Part shown: in pieces, positions 17,528-26,460 of the stretch
How the letters are laid out: every line of letters begins with the position of its first letter
How positions within the stretch are numbered: the first letter of the stretch is position 1
NCBI GenBank assembly: GCA_946183925.1
Contig: CAMHDS010000015.1
Coordinates: 1 to 37,230 of the forward strand
DNA: 37,230 nt
Source: an uncultured Fibrobacter sp.
GTDB lineage: Bacteria; Fibrobacterota; Fibrobacteria; Fibrobacterales; Fibrobacteraceae
Direction: 5' to 3'
Translations under genes and position numbers: made by a program
The notes under the pieces: model-generated
The model's input: the letters and a program-made list of their open reading frames with translations, nothing else
Database searches by the model: none
Told to the model about the DNA's origin: nothing

Positions 17528-18715
17528 CTAGAGGTATTTTTTCAGGGTTTTGATGATGGTGGGGTACCATTCGCCTTTTTTTGTGGCCCAGTTGTAGTTG
17601 TAGGTATCGAAATCTACACCTGTAAATCCCCAGACATGCCATGTAATGTCTAGCTCGTTGGCCACGCTTATGACCGATTCCAGGTAGGTAGCCCTGTTGG
17701 CCTCATCGGCACCTTCGGCTGCACACTTAGAGGAGGCCCCGAATTCACCCATGTTAAGGGGCATATAGGTTCCGTTTTTACCGGGATAAGCCGCTCTTGC
17801 CATGGCTACATATTTCTTCAAATCCGTAACAATTGCGGTTGTTTTTTTGGTGTTGTTTTCGTCCCATACGGAACCACAAGCCGAATTGTGGCCTTGGTGA
17901 GAATAGTAGAATGGTTCGTAGTAATGGCCAGAAATGATGATGTTGCCGTCGTCTTTAGGTAAATTAAGGTCGCCCATCAGTTCAAATTTTCCGTAGTTTC
18001 CCGGGTTGACCATAATGGTTCTCTTGGGGTTGGACTTGCGGATGATTTCGATGGCCTTGTTGGTAAGTTCCGCCAGTTGCTTGTCGGATTCACCCCTTGA
18101 TTCGTTGAGAACCTCGAATACCAGGGAATCGTTGGAAAAATCCTTGAAGGCCTCGGCAATTTGTTCCCACATGGCATAGAACTTTTCCTTTTGACCATTG
18201 GGGTCGTCGTAGAGTTCGTTGTAATGGTGCATGTTAATGATGGCGGGCATTCCCAGGCTGTTGGCGATTTTCACGTCTTCCCGGACCCCTTCGACACGGG
18301 CCTTCTGGATGGTGTAGGGAGGTTCGTTCAGAGCGGTCTGGTTCCAACGCACGGGGATGCGGATAGACTGGAAACCGGCATCTTTCACGATTTGGAACCA
18401 TTCGTCTTGGATGGGGTGGTTCCAACCGTTATCCAGGCAGTCTCCGCTGGCAATGAGGGTATTGGAGCAGCTGGCATCCCAGGAGTTACCGAAGTTGATG
18501 CCGTGGCCCAGCAATTTGTTCATGCGGATGGCGGGGGCGTAGTCGGCCAGGTTTTCGTCGCTTGTCGAAGAGCTGCTTTCTTCTTCGTCTATATCCTCGG
18601 AAGCCGAAGACACTTCCTCCTCGTTTTTTGCAGAAGCTGGGTCGCTATCTTCGGAGCATGCTGCACCAAAAAGCAGGGAAAAAAGGCAAACGTAAACAAA
18701 AAGTTTCTTTTTCAT
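17528..18715 (-). CDS. GH5 family endoglucanase-type lipoprotein
   Basis: This 395-residue lipoprotein has a signal peptide ending in the lipobox FGAAC (Cys20). An acidic/Ser-rich linker (residues 21-58) and a complete GH5 barrel follow. Visible motifs are GINFGNSWD (72-80), IRIPVRW with Arg119, MHHYNE (162-167), the acid/base Glu205 in EVLNES, HYYEPF (264-269) and the nucleophile Glu324 in NMGEFGA. Family enzymes cleave beta-1,4-glucans such as cellulose, and some act on mannan or xyloglucan, so the substrate here is inferred. No carbohydrate-binding module or T9SS-like tail is present. The cysteine is followed by Asp at +4, as in the other lipoproteins of the window. It is divergent from the surface operon. 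Confidence 0.9.
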   Translation of the reverse strand: MKKKLFVYVCLFSLLFGAACSEDSDPASAKNEEEVSSASEDIDEEESSSSTSDENLADYAPAIRMNKLLGHGINFGNSWDASCSNTLIASGDCLDNGWNHPIQDEWFQIVKDAGFQSIRIPVRWNQTALNEPPYTIQKARVEGVREDVKIANSLGMPAIINMHHYNELYDDPNGQKEKFYAMWEQIAEAFKDFSNDSLVFEVLNESRGESDKQLAELTNKAIEIIRKSNPKRTIMVNPGNYGKFELMGDLNLPKDDGNIIISGHYYEPFYYSHQGHNSACGSVWDENNTKKTTAIVTDLKKYVAMARAAYPGKNGTYMPLNMGEFGASSKCAAEGADEANRATYLESVISVANELDITWHVWGFTGVDFDTYNYNWATKKGEWYPTIIKTLKKYL

Positions 18716-18749
18716 GTGTTTTTCCTGGTTTCTGAAATCGTTCTTTGCA

Positions 18750-18757
18750 CAAAAATA
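18750..18757 (-). promoter_or_regulatory. Promoter element for the GH5 lipoprotein gene
   Basis: Read on the minus strand this is TATTTTTG, matching TAnnTTTG, 42 bases before the ATG. It faces away from the nearly identical element driving the divergent operon, about 100 bases apart. No clear -33 partner is seen. Confidence 0.5.
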
Positions 18758-18856
18758 CCTTATTTTATCTCAAAAAATGAGGAAAAAGGCTTCTTTTTTG
18801 TTTACACAGGAAAACTTTTTCTATTTCAATAGGAATAAAACAAATAAAAAAGATTA

Positions 18857-18864
18857 TATTTTTG
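18857..18864 (+). promoter_or_regulatory. Promoter element for the six-gene surface operon
   Basis: TATTTTTG (within GATTATATTTTTGCC) matches TAnnTTTG and lies 36 bases before the chosen ATG at 18893. The surrounding 80 bases are very AT-rich. The same 177-base intergenic region carries the divergent GH5 promoter, so a shared regulator is possible. Confidence 0.5.
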
Positions 18865-18892
18865 CCATCGGTATATGGAGATTCCATACATT

Positions 18893-19633
18893 ATGAAAAA
18901 ATCAAGATTTGCTTCGATAGTTAAGTGTACTTTGTGTATGCTGTTGGCGGTGTCTGCGGCAAACGCCATCTCTTTCAGTGAATACCGTGATAGAGATGCT
19001 GGCAGGTTTGTCCTTAAAGACCCCAAACCTTTTAGACCGGATAAGGATGTGGTGACAGTAGTCATGCGCGAGGCCATTCCTCGTGGTGGTGGATACACCT
19101 ACCAGTATCCTCGTGAAAACCCCGAACCGGTTCTAACAGATAAGTATGCCATGGAAGGCGCTCTTTCTATGGAAATTGAGTTGATTGCAAGCGACTACTC
19201 TGGTGTAGCCATCTGTATCGCCGGCTCCGTGGACCTGACTCCGTATTTGGAAGAGGGCGTTCTGGAATTTTGGATTAAGGGCGAAAAGGGTGGTGAAAAC
19301 GCTCTGTTTGTGCTGGTAGACGATGGTGTCAAGAGCAATGGCGAATCCCTCCAGGTCAAGCTCCGTTCCAAGAGTTTTGGCGAAATCACCACGGAATGGA
19401 AACATTTCAGCATCCCACTAAAGCTTTTTGGCATGACCGGTCTTTACTGGGATGCCAAGAATACCCGCGATGTGATGCTCCCCTTTGCCTGGGACAAATT
19501 CAAGGGCTTCCGTCTAGAGGTTCGTAAAGATGAGAATGAGTCTTTCAAAGTATGGATGGATGATATTGTGATTCGTAAACATGGCAAGCCGTACGAAGGT
19601 CCGGCCTATTATCCGTTCCGCAACGAGATATAA
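18893..19633 (+). CDS. Secreted beta-rich protein, possible carbohydrate-binding module (CBM11-like)
   Basis: The product is 246 residues. A signal peptide (MKKSRF..., cleavage near AANA at about residues 23-26) precedes one domain of about 200 residues. Its predicted beta strands include GVLEFWIKGEKGGENALFVLVDD and FKGFRLEVRKDENESFKVWM, written here as broken pieces of the chain: GVLEFWIKGEKGG, ENALFVLVDD, FKGFRLEVRK. This layout resembles galactose-binding-like jelly rolls such as CBM11, in which a strand carrying FWIKG is typical. I see no catalytic motif and no lipobox. The ATG at 18893 is preferred over ATG 18875 because it gives a normal signal peptide, although GGAG at 18877-18880 is then 12 bases away. 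It is the first gene of the operon, and the next gene starts 9 bases later. CBM identity is inference. Confidence 0.7.
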   Translation: MKKSRFASIVKCTLCMLLAVSAANAISFSEYRDRDAGRFVLKDPKPFRPDKDVVTVVMREAIPRGGGYTYQYPRENPEPVLTDKYAMEGALSMEIELIASDYSGVAICIAGSVDLTPYLEEGVLEFWIKGEKGGENALFVLVDDGVKSNGESLQVKLRSKSFGEITTEWKHFSIPLKLFGMTGLYWDAKNTRDVMLPFAWDKFKGFRLEVRKDENESFKVWMDDIVIRKHGKPYEGPAYYPFRNEI

Positions 19634-19642
19634 GAGGATTTT

Positions 19643-21889
19643 ATGCAGAAGAAACTATTGATACCCTTATTTATTGCGGCGACAACCTCTTTTGCGGCAA
19701 CCTCCGCTGAACAGCTTGATTCCATACAGGCCCATCTAGACACGCTGAGCAACAACATGGAATCTACTCTTCTGGGGAAAGATGACGCTCCCTTGGCGGT
19801 TTCCGGTTATATGGCGTTCCGTGTAAAGAATTTTGATTATACGGATGTTGCTCCCGTTTATGAAGCCGATGCGGCGAGAACATCGGTTGATGCAACCCTC
19901 CGCATGAACATGGTGTTGATGCCCAACTCCTACATGACGTTGTGGACCAACCTGACCTTCCCGTTCGACCTTTCGGGTTTTTACTCCAACGCATTCTCTG
20001 ACCATCCGTCCCGTAGCCCGGGTTACAAGTGGCAGCGTACACCCTTTGACCACAATACCGACTACGTGGGCGCCTCCATTGACGAAGAAATGAACGTAGG
20101 TGTAGATATTCGTTCTTCTGTCTTTGGTGCTTACATTACGGCTGGTGGCGTCATTTGGGCAAACGCTTCTCCCTTGACCATGTGGGAACGTGAGACTATG
20201 CCCCGCTTTGCTTGGCAGTACGAGACCTTCGAAGAAGAAAAGACGGTTAGTACGTATTACAAAGAGAAGTCTTTCAAACCCGTCAAAGAAGGGGGTCGAG
20301 CTTTCTGGACCAACCGTTCTTTCGGTGGTGTGTTCATGAATGTCTACAACATGCCCTTTGGCCTCACGGCTCAGGCAATGATCTCTCAACCCAAGGACAT
20401 GGACGCCGGTACCCGCGATGGTATCCGCCTTTACGGTGGTCAGCCGGGTGAGCAGGAAATGAGCGGTGACTACGATTTCCGCGGTGATGTTTACCACGGC
20501 CGTATTGCCAAGAACAAACTGCTTGGTACAATGACCCTGGGCGCTAACTATATGGGTGTGTTCTATGATAAGGGCCTGGTTGATGAGTACGAGTTTACCG
20601 GGCCTTGGAGAAATGGAAAGGTGGGTAACCCTCATTTCGAAAACAACCAGGTTGTTTCTATGGATGTCAAGGGTAATGTCCTTCCGAAACTCTATGTCAT
20701 GGCTGATGTGGGTGTGAGCTGGGATGATTCTACTACCTTCTATAACGTTGGAAACGATGTGAAGAAAAATTATAGTCGTGATTCCATTTCGAATGAAAAA
20801 TCTGACCCTTCTATTGGTGTGTATGTCAAGATGCAGGACAAACATTTGGAATGGTTGCCTACTACGGTTGAAATGGTCTATTTCAGCGAGAACTTCTTCT
20901 CTCCCTATGGCATGACGGATCCTTCCCGTTTCCGCAGCTGGCGTAAGGATGAGTTCTACCTGGGAGCAGGCGCCATGCGCTATGGGGCCAATATGGCAGG
21001 TGTCAACCTCAAGTTTGAACCGGAATTCAACCGCGGTCGTTTGGGCCTCCAGTATGCCCAGCATCGTCAGATTAAAGAAGGCAATGACGTGTTGCTGTTC
21101 AACTACCGCTTGAATGGTCGTAACATGTGGGAAAGCTCTAATTCTTGGACCAAGTTTAATGCCTACTTCTGGGCGGACTCCGGAAATAGTGTCGCGAGCA
21201 CCTACAAGAATCGTGCAGGTGTAATGACCAATATAACTGAGACCGAAAAGATGGGTCGTCAGCGTGGCGGTCTTTATGGTGGCACCTGGGAACTCTGGGA
21301 ATCTTTCGTGGCCTACGAAAATGCAGACCAGATTAAGGAAGAAAAGATTCCGCAGCATACCAAGTGGGCCTCTTACCTGGCCATTGATGGTGGTTACGAT
21401 ATCGGACACTGGCTCCATACAGACAAGAACGTGATGATGAGCGGTTATGCGGCTCTGTCGGGTATTTCTACTACCTTTGCTCCTGTAGCCTACAGTGAAG
21501 AACAATCCGACATGTTGTTGTGGAGCTTCTATGGCTTGTTCGAACCTACGGTGGGTCTGTTCCCCAGGTTCCATGTGGTGGGCCACCTCGGATTTGAAAA
21601 CTGGAAATCTGAATACGGCTATAGGGTGTCGGATGAATCTATAATCCGTTCTGGAAAGATTCAATCCACCTCTGATTATAGCACCCTTGTTCCTGAGTCT
21701 TACACATATTACGAACAGGCTCCCGTCGATTACTACCAGACCGCTCTCGGTATTGGCTTTGATTGGGACTTCGCCGACCGTGCTGGGTTGCATTTCCGCT
21801 ACAAGTGGGTAACGCATACGGATAATTATGTTTCAGAAAATGATTGGACTGGCCACTACATTACGGCCGAAACCAAGGTTTGGTTCTAG
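19643..21889 (+). CDS. Large outer-membrane beta-barrel protein (surface operon, first paralogue)
   Basis: The product is 748 residues. A signal peptide (about 1-19, IAATTSFA) is followed by a short helical stretch with heptad spacing (QLDSIQAHLDTLSNNM, 24-39). The rest is Tyr/Trp/Phe-rich sequence with many alternating strands and Asp/Asn/Gly-rich turns. The last residue is Phe after AETKVW, the aromatic end that signals beta-barrel assembly. There is no TonB box, plug domain or known porin signature that I recognise. The short helix and entry strand (LAVSGYMAFRVKN) echo the next two proteins, but similarity elsewhere is weak. AGAGG precedes the start and the upstream gene ends 9 bases before. 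Function is unknown; an outer-membrane channel or adhesin scaffold is inferred from context. Confidence 0.75.
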   Translation: MQKKLLIPLFIAATTSFAATSAEQLDSIQAHLDTLSNNMESTLLGKDDAPLAVSGYMAFRVKNFDYTDVAPVYEADAARTSVDATLRMNMVLMPNSYMTLWTNLTFPFDLSGFYSNAFSDHPSRSPGYKWQRTPFDHNTDYVGASIDEEMNVGVDIRSSVFGAYITAGGVIWANASPLTMWERETMPRFAWQYETFEEEKTVSTYYKEKSFKPVKEGGRAFWTNRSFGGVFMNVYNMPFGLTAQAMISQPKDMDAGTRDGIRLYGGQPGEQEMSGDYDFRGDVYHGRIAKNKLLGTMTLGANYMGVFYDKGLVDEYEFTGPWRNGKVGNPHFENNQVVSMDVKGNVLPKLYVMADVGVSWDDSTTFYNVGNDVKKNYSRDSISNEKSDPSIGVYVKMQDKHLEWLPTTVEMVYFSENFFSPYGMTDPSRFRSWRKDEFYLGAGAMRYGANMAGVNLKFEPEFNRGRLGLQYAQHRQIKEGNDVLLFNYRLNGRNMWESSNSWTKFNAYFWADSGNSVASTYKNRAGVMTNITETEKMGRQRGGLYGGTWELWESFVAYENADQIKEEKIPQHTKWASYLAIDGGYDIGHWLHTDKNVMMSGYAALSGISTTFAPVAYSEEQSDMLLWSFYGLFEPTVGLFPRFHVVGHLGFENWKSEYGYRVSDESIIRSGKIQSTSDYSTLVPESYTYYEQAPVDYYQTALGIGFDWDFADRAGLHFRYKWVTHTDNYVSENDWTGHYITAETKVWF

Positions 21890-21908
21890 TAGGGGGTGAG
21901 GTAAGATT

Positions 21909-24140
21909 ATGATTTATAAAACGCTATTATCCCTGCTTGTAGTTGCTTCCACTGCTTTTGCTACAACGGAAATTCAGAACAAGAATGCTCTGACCGCCAA
22001 GCAGGATTCCCTTGAATCCAAGCGAGGCTTGACGATTGACGGAAGCGTCAAGGGCGTGTTGGTCAATTCCTATATGGAATCGGACCAGGAAGAGGAAACT
22101 TCTATCAACAGGATGCCCAATGATGAGCGCTCCCAGTTTGTGTCTGCGGACATCGGTTTCCATTTCCGCCCCTACGAAAGCGTCCGTGCGAATTTGCTAT
22201 TGCGCTTGGAAGCGGGCATGCAGAACTACTTTGCCTCTTCGGCCAAGGAAATATCAGTTCCCTGGTTGAATGTAGAAGGCAATGTTACCAAGGATTTTTA
22301 CTGGGTGGTGGGTGATTTCCGCCAGCAGTACAGCCCCCTTACTCTTTACGCTCCTACGGGCGTCGGCAACTTGCTCTACGAACCCCTGATTTTCTCTCGT
22401 CAGAGAGAAATGGCCCAGAAGGAGGCTTTGATTGAAGGTAACCAGCGCAATCTTCAGGGTGTGAACCTGCAGTACCGCCACAATTTCAACGATGCCGTTG
22501 GTGAGCTGCGTGCAGACGCTATGTTTGCCCGCCTCCGCCGTGTGCAGGTGTTGGATTTCTCCGGTGCAAACGGCAACCTGTTGCCCAACGGCGATGTTCC
22601 GGGTGCCTATCAGTCCGCCAACATGGACAAGTGGTTGGTGGCCGGTAACTTGGAATTGCTGCCCCTGAGCAAGAATGTGTACGTGGGTGCTACGGGCATG
22701 TACGTGTTCGATGACAGCACTTCGTTTACCAGGACATACCGCCATGCCAATATGAAGGGTACGGACATGTCTTCCACTAATTTCACGCTGGATGACTATG
22801 AGGAATCCATAATCAATCCCTACGATGTGGATCCTCAGCAGACAATCGTGGCTAGCGGCCGTGTAGGTGCCGATGTGGCTGGCATCCTCAAGAGCAAGGA
22901 CCTGAAATTGGATGTGGTCTTTGAAGGTGCCATGTCCAACGACAAGGTCTATACCCATGTGATGATAGACGATACAACCGAAACGGTTACAGACGAAAAG
23001 GAAAAGGGGCTTGCGTTCATGGGAACTTTGAATGCAGGCTACAAGCTTTCAATGGGGCTTAGCTTTGACCTGTCGGTCAACGGTGTCATGAATGACAGTG
23101 CCTGGTTCAACAACCTGGCTCAGTCTCCCCAGTTCTTTGCTTCTCGCATTCTCAATATCGACAAGGATGACCAGGTAATCCGCTACGGCGTAAACGCTCC
23201 GCTGTACTCCACCTTTGGCGCCTTGTACTACTTTGATCCCAAGTTCTCTCCGGCTCCGGACCCGAGAAAGTATAATCCTACTTTCATGATGGCCACCACG
23301 GATGACCCCACCTTGGCTGCCCAGAACCCGAGCTATAACCTGGCTCCCTTCGCTAAGAATTCCTGGAGCAATAGGGTCTATACCCGTAGCGAACTCAACC
23401 TGATTTCGGCCCTCACGGACCCGGCTCTCCAGCTTGCCATGCCCAACGGCTACGCCACGGCTAACCGCAAGGGTGGAGACGTGGATTTCAAGGTGGGCTT
23501 CAAGAACTTTGTGGAATTGAACGCCATTGCGTCCATGTACAAGCAGGTCAAGGCCGATATTGGCTTTAAGGAAGCGGAATACATGGAATATGGTGGTGGT
23601 CTTAAGTTTGACGTGTTCAAGATGTTGGGTTTCGACAGGCCCCTGGAGCTCTCCGGTAGCTATAAGCATTCCAGCAAGAAGCAGAGTCTGGACGACTCCT
23701 TTGCCGGTCAGTTCGCTTCTCTAGAGGGTGAACTCAAGCTGGATTACATTTCCGGCGGCCTGTATTTCCAGTATCTGCCCCGTTTGGGACTCGCTGGTGG
23801 AATCCAGATGATCGATATGGAACTGAACGAGGTGGCGTCCGTTACCAAGTCGAGCCCGTTTGCCGGTTATGTAACCCCGCTTATCAAGGGTAAGCAGATG
23901 CAGTGGATGGCCGGTCTGGACTACACCATTGCCAAGGGCGTTTTCTTTGCGCTGAACTTCGGTATCATTACGGTTGAAAATACCTACAACACCTCTACAG
24001 GGGCAATTGGCGCCAACTTGCCAGACTATGCTGAGGTCAAGACCTACGATGCCGATGGGAACGAGACCGGGTTTGTTCCGGAATTCAAGCATAAGTTCTC
24101 CCAAACCGTTGTTGAAGCACTCTTAAATGTGGATTTCTAA
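21909..24140 (+). CDS. Large outer-membrane beta-barrel protein (surface operon, second paralogue)
   Basis: The product is 743 residues, with a signal peptide ending near AFATTE (about residue 18) and a short polar helical stretch (TAKQDSLESKRG). A long beta-rich chain follows, ending in ALLNVDF with a C-terminal Phe. It is clearly related to the third barrel protein. Shared blocks include GVLxSxxxSDQ near residues 43-55, YSPLTLYAP near 145, and LAMPNGYATANRKGG followed by a matching GLDR/GFDR block in the last third. A GGGGTGAGG-like purine tract precedes the ATG. No enzyme motif is visible. Long soluble loops (for instance DDTTETVTDEKEKG) are probably exposed. Function is unknown. Confidence 0.75.
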   Translation: MIYKTLLSLLVVASTAFATTEIQNKNALTAKQDSLESKRGLTIDGSVKGVLVNSYMESDQEEETSINRMPNDERSQFVSADIGFHFRPYESVRANLLLRLEAGMQNYFASSAKEISVPWLNVEGNVTKDFYWVVGDFRQQYSPLTLYAPTGVGNLLYEPLIFSRQREMAQKEALIEGNQRNLQGVNLQYRHNFNDAVGELRADAMFARLRRVQVLDFSGANGNLLPNGDVPGAYQSANMDKWLVAGNLELLPLSKNVYVGATGMYVFDDSTSFTRTYRHANMKGTDMSSTNFTLDDYEESIINPYDVDPQQTIVASGRVGADVAGILKSKDLKLDVVFEGAMSNDKVYTHVMIDDTTETVTDEKEKGLAFMGTLNAGYKLSMGLSFDLSVNGVMNDSAWFNNLAQSPQFFASRILNIDKDDQVIRYGVNAPLYSTFGALYYFDPKFSPAPDPRKYNPTFMMATTDDPTLAAQNPSYNLAPFAKNSWSNRVYTRSELNLISALTDPALQLAMPNGYATANRKGGDVDFKVGFKNFVELNAIASMYKQVKADIGFKEAEYMEYGGGLKFDVFKMLGFDRPLELSGSYKHSSKKQSLDDSFAGQFASLEGELKLDYISGGLYFQYLPRLGLAGGIQMIDMELNEVASVTKSSPFAGYVTPLIKGKQMQWMAGLDYTIAKGVFFALNFGIITVENTYNTSTGAIGANLPDYAEVKTYDADGNETGFVPEFKHKFSQTVVEALLNVDF

Positions 24141-24155
24141 GGGAGGGGGTAGAAG

Positions 24156-26447
24156 ATGAAAAGAGATTTTATGAATATGTTGTCTAAGCTCTCCATAGCC
24201 CTGTGTGTTTCTGCCGGGTTTGCAATGGCTGAAGATTCTACCGTTGTGGAACGCCAGCAAGGGCTTATAGAAACCCTTGATTCCATGAACGCCTCTGTCA
24301 TGGGGCTCCGTCTTGGCGGTACAGCCAAGGCCGGTGTACTTTCTTCTACGGCAAGTTCTGACCAGCTGGCGAACCAGTCCGACCACCGTGAGACTCAGGC
24401 CTATACCGATGTGAACCTGAAGGTGACGGCCCGCCCCAGTTCCGAGACGGAGGCCCGCGTCGAGGTTCGTTTGCATAGGGACTGGCAAAGCGCCTATGAT
24501 GAATCCTGGAACCCAGTTTTGGGTCACTGGTTCTCTTATGATGGCAAAATCCTGAACAAGCATGTGGATTTCAACTTAGGATACATGCGTGTGGGCTACA
24601 CTCCGCTTACGCTATATGTTCCCCAGACCGAAATTCTCCAGGAACCGGATATCTTTGCCCAGAAGCGCATGGAATCCCTGGCTCTCCGCAATCTGGATAC
24701 CAGCTCCAACCGCCTGATGCAGGGCTTGAACGCAAGGTATAACAGTTTTGCCGTGGGTCCGCTTTCTAACATTTACGCCCAGATTACTGGAGCGAGAATG
24801 CGTGCCGTTGGTAAAAAGGCTGACCAGGTGTTCTTTGATTTCGACTGGTCTGACCGCTACTTTGCAGGTGCAAATGCCGGGGTTGAGGCCTTCGGGTTCA
24901 CCTTGGGCGGCAACTTTGTGACCACCTTTGACAGAGAGAAATCTTCAAAGGCGACAAATGGGGGTAGTGATCTGTACTACGAAGAGAACAAGGTCTACAC
25001 GGGTGTTGTCGGATTTAATTCTAAGGAATTGATCCAGCTTCCGGTCCGTTTTGGGGTGAATGCCGAAATGGGTCGTTCCCACTGGAACTACGAAATGGAC
25101 ACCCATGTGCCTGACACAACCCACTCTTACAGCGTGAATCCGTTCTACGCTCCTCACTTCGACGAAAATGGTGCCGTTTACGAAGAGGTGATGGTAAACG
25201 GAAGAAATGAGGTTCTTCTGGTTTCGGACACCTCCTTCTACGTTGCTGATTCAATGACGGTAGGTAAAAAGTGGAAGCATGAATTCCTGGATAAGAAAAA
25301 GGGAAAGGCTTTGACTGTTACGCCTTTTGTCGAAGGCGAATTGGCAGGTTTTGATTTCAATGTCAGGGGTACGTTCACCAAGAACGATGAGGATTTCTGG
25401 TCCGAGCAGGCAGCTACGCCCAATTATCTCGAGAACAGAGCCATCTTCAATGCTGAAGCCTCCATGACGGGTGTGGATGAATCTGTTCTTGAACATTTCC
25501 GCTCCGGTAACTTGGAAAGCATGTATTTCTCCATCTACAACACCAACGTGTTGCAGCAGCAGAATATCATGAACAAGCGTGATGGCGACCAGTTGGTCGC
25601 TGCCAAGGAATCCAAGTACACCTACGGTCGTCTGTTCAACAACTACAAGCTTGGACATTTCTACAGGAATGCTTACCAGCCTTATACCTACAAACTTATG
25701 GAAATGGCTGCCGTTCGCGAATTTTTGGATCCTTCTGTGAACATGGCTATGCCCATGGGACTTGCTACTCCCGACCGTATGGGATTCTCTGTTAGTGGAG
25801 ATGTCGTCTGGAACGACGCTGTGGCTTTGAACCTGAGGTTTGCCAAGTACAACGAAGACGAAATCGACAATGAATATACCCAGATGGGTGCTGGCTTGAT
25901 GGTGGATGTCGCTCCCATTATCGGCCTTGACCGCCGTATCAAGTTGCAGGGTTCTTTTGAAAAAGGTGAAGAAGATGCATACCTGAAGCGTAAGACATCC
26001 CGGATAGTGGGTGGTGCAACCATCGATATTTGGGGTCCCTTTGCTTTGCTGGGCGGAGTTCAACTCTTGAACAAGGAGTATGGCCGCGGTCTTGAAATGA
26101 GCTCTGTTTCGGAAAGTATGATCTCTGTTTCTCTTGAGGACGACAAGGGCAAGACCGTGAATCGCCCGGGTACGGAGGTAACTACCAATACGATCCGCGT
26201 GAAGGAAATCGAAGAAATGCTTGCTTTGGGTGGTCTGCAAATCAAGATGGGTGCAGGAGCCTTCCTGAACTTGCAGGGCGGTCTGCTGACAAACTCCGTA
26301 ACGTACACTCGGCAGATTTCCACGGAAAAGAGCTATAACGACTTGAACAATGAACCCGTTGTCGAAAAAGACGCCGGCAAGAAAGAGTCCTTCAAGATGG
26401 ATGTCGACAAGATGCTCTTGATGGCCGATGTTACGGTCTTGTTCTAG
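24156..26447 (+). CDS. Large outer-membrane beta-barrel protein (surface operon, third paralogue)
   Basis: The product is 763 residues, with a signal peptide ending near GFAMAEDS (about residue 26) and a short helix (LIETLDSMNASVMG). A long strand-rich domain follows, ending in MLLMADVTVLF. It parallels the second barrel protein at several points: GVLSSTASSDQ, YTPLTLYVP, EPDIFAQKRMESLALRN, MAMPMGLATPDRMG and GLDRRIKLQGS. This shows a tandem duplication followed by divergence. A purine-rich site (GGGAGGGGGTAGAAG) precedes the ATG 15 bases after the previous stop. No TonB-dependent receptor features are seen. A structural or transport role at the outer membrane is inferred only from the barrel features and the neighbours. 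Confidence 0.75.
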   Translation: MKRDFMNMLSKLSIALCVSAGFAMAEDSTVVERQQGLIETLDSMNASVMGLRLGGTAKAGVLSSTASSDQLANQSDHRETQAYTDVNLKVTARPSSETEARVEVRLHRDWQSAYDESWNPVLGHWFSYDGKILNKHVDFNLGYMRVGYTPLTLYVPQTEILQEPDIFAQKRMESLALRNLDTSSNRLMQGLNARYNSFAVGPLSNIYAQITGARMRAVGKKADQVFFDFDWSDRYFAGANAGVEAFGFTLGGNFVTTFDREKSSKATNGGSDLYYEENKVYTGVVGFNSKELIQLPVRFGVNAEMGRSHWNYEMDTHVPDTTHSYSVNPFYAPHFDENGAVYEEVMVNGRNEVLLVSDTSFYVADSMTVGKKWKHEFLDKKKGKALTVTPFVEGELAGFDFNVRGTFTKNDEDFWSEQAATPNYLENRAIFNAEASMTGVDESVLEHFRSGNLESMYFSIYNTNVLQQQNIMNKRDGDQLVAAKESKYTYGRLFNNYKLGHFYRNAYQPYTYKLMEMAAVREFLDPSVNMAMPMGLATPDRMGFSVSGDVVWNDAVALNLRFAKYNEDEIDNEYTQMGAGLMVDVAPIIGLDRRIKLQGSFEKGEEDAYLKRKTSRIVGGATIDIWGPFALLGGVQLLNKEYGRGLEMSSVSESMISVSLEDDKGKTVNRPGTEVTTNTIRVKEIEEMLALGGLQIKMGAGAFLNLQGGLLTNSVTYTRQISTEKSYNDLNNEPVVEKDAGKKESFKMDVDKMLLMADVTVLF

Positions 26448-26460
26448 TGGAGGTTAGGTT

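Noticed and set aside
18161-18832. Plus-strand frame of 223 codons opposite the GH5 lipoprotein gene
   Set aside because: It is antisense to conserved GH5 motifs, has no ribosome binding site and runs into the AT-rich promoter region.
19736-21817. Antisense open frame of 693 codons opposite the first barrel gene
   Set aside because: The sense frame has a signal peptide, a ribosome binding site and a barrel-type C-terminus; the antisense product has none of these.
19643-26447. TonB-dependent receptors (SusC-like) for the three barrel proteins
   Set aside because: No TonB box or plug-domain motif was found after the signal peptides; the N-termini are short helices leading straight into strand-rich sequence.
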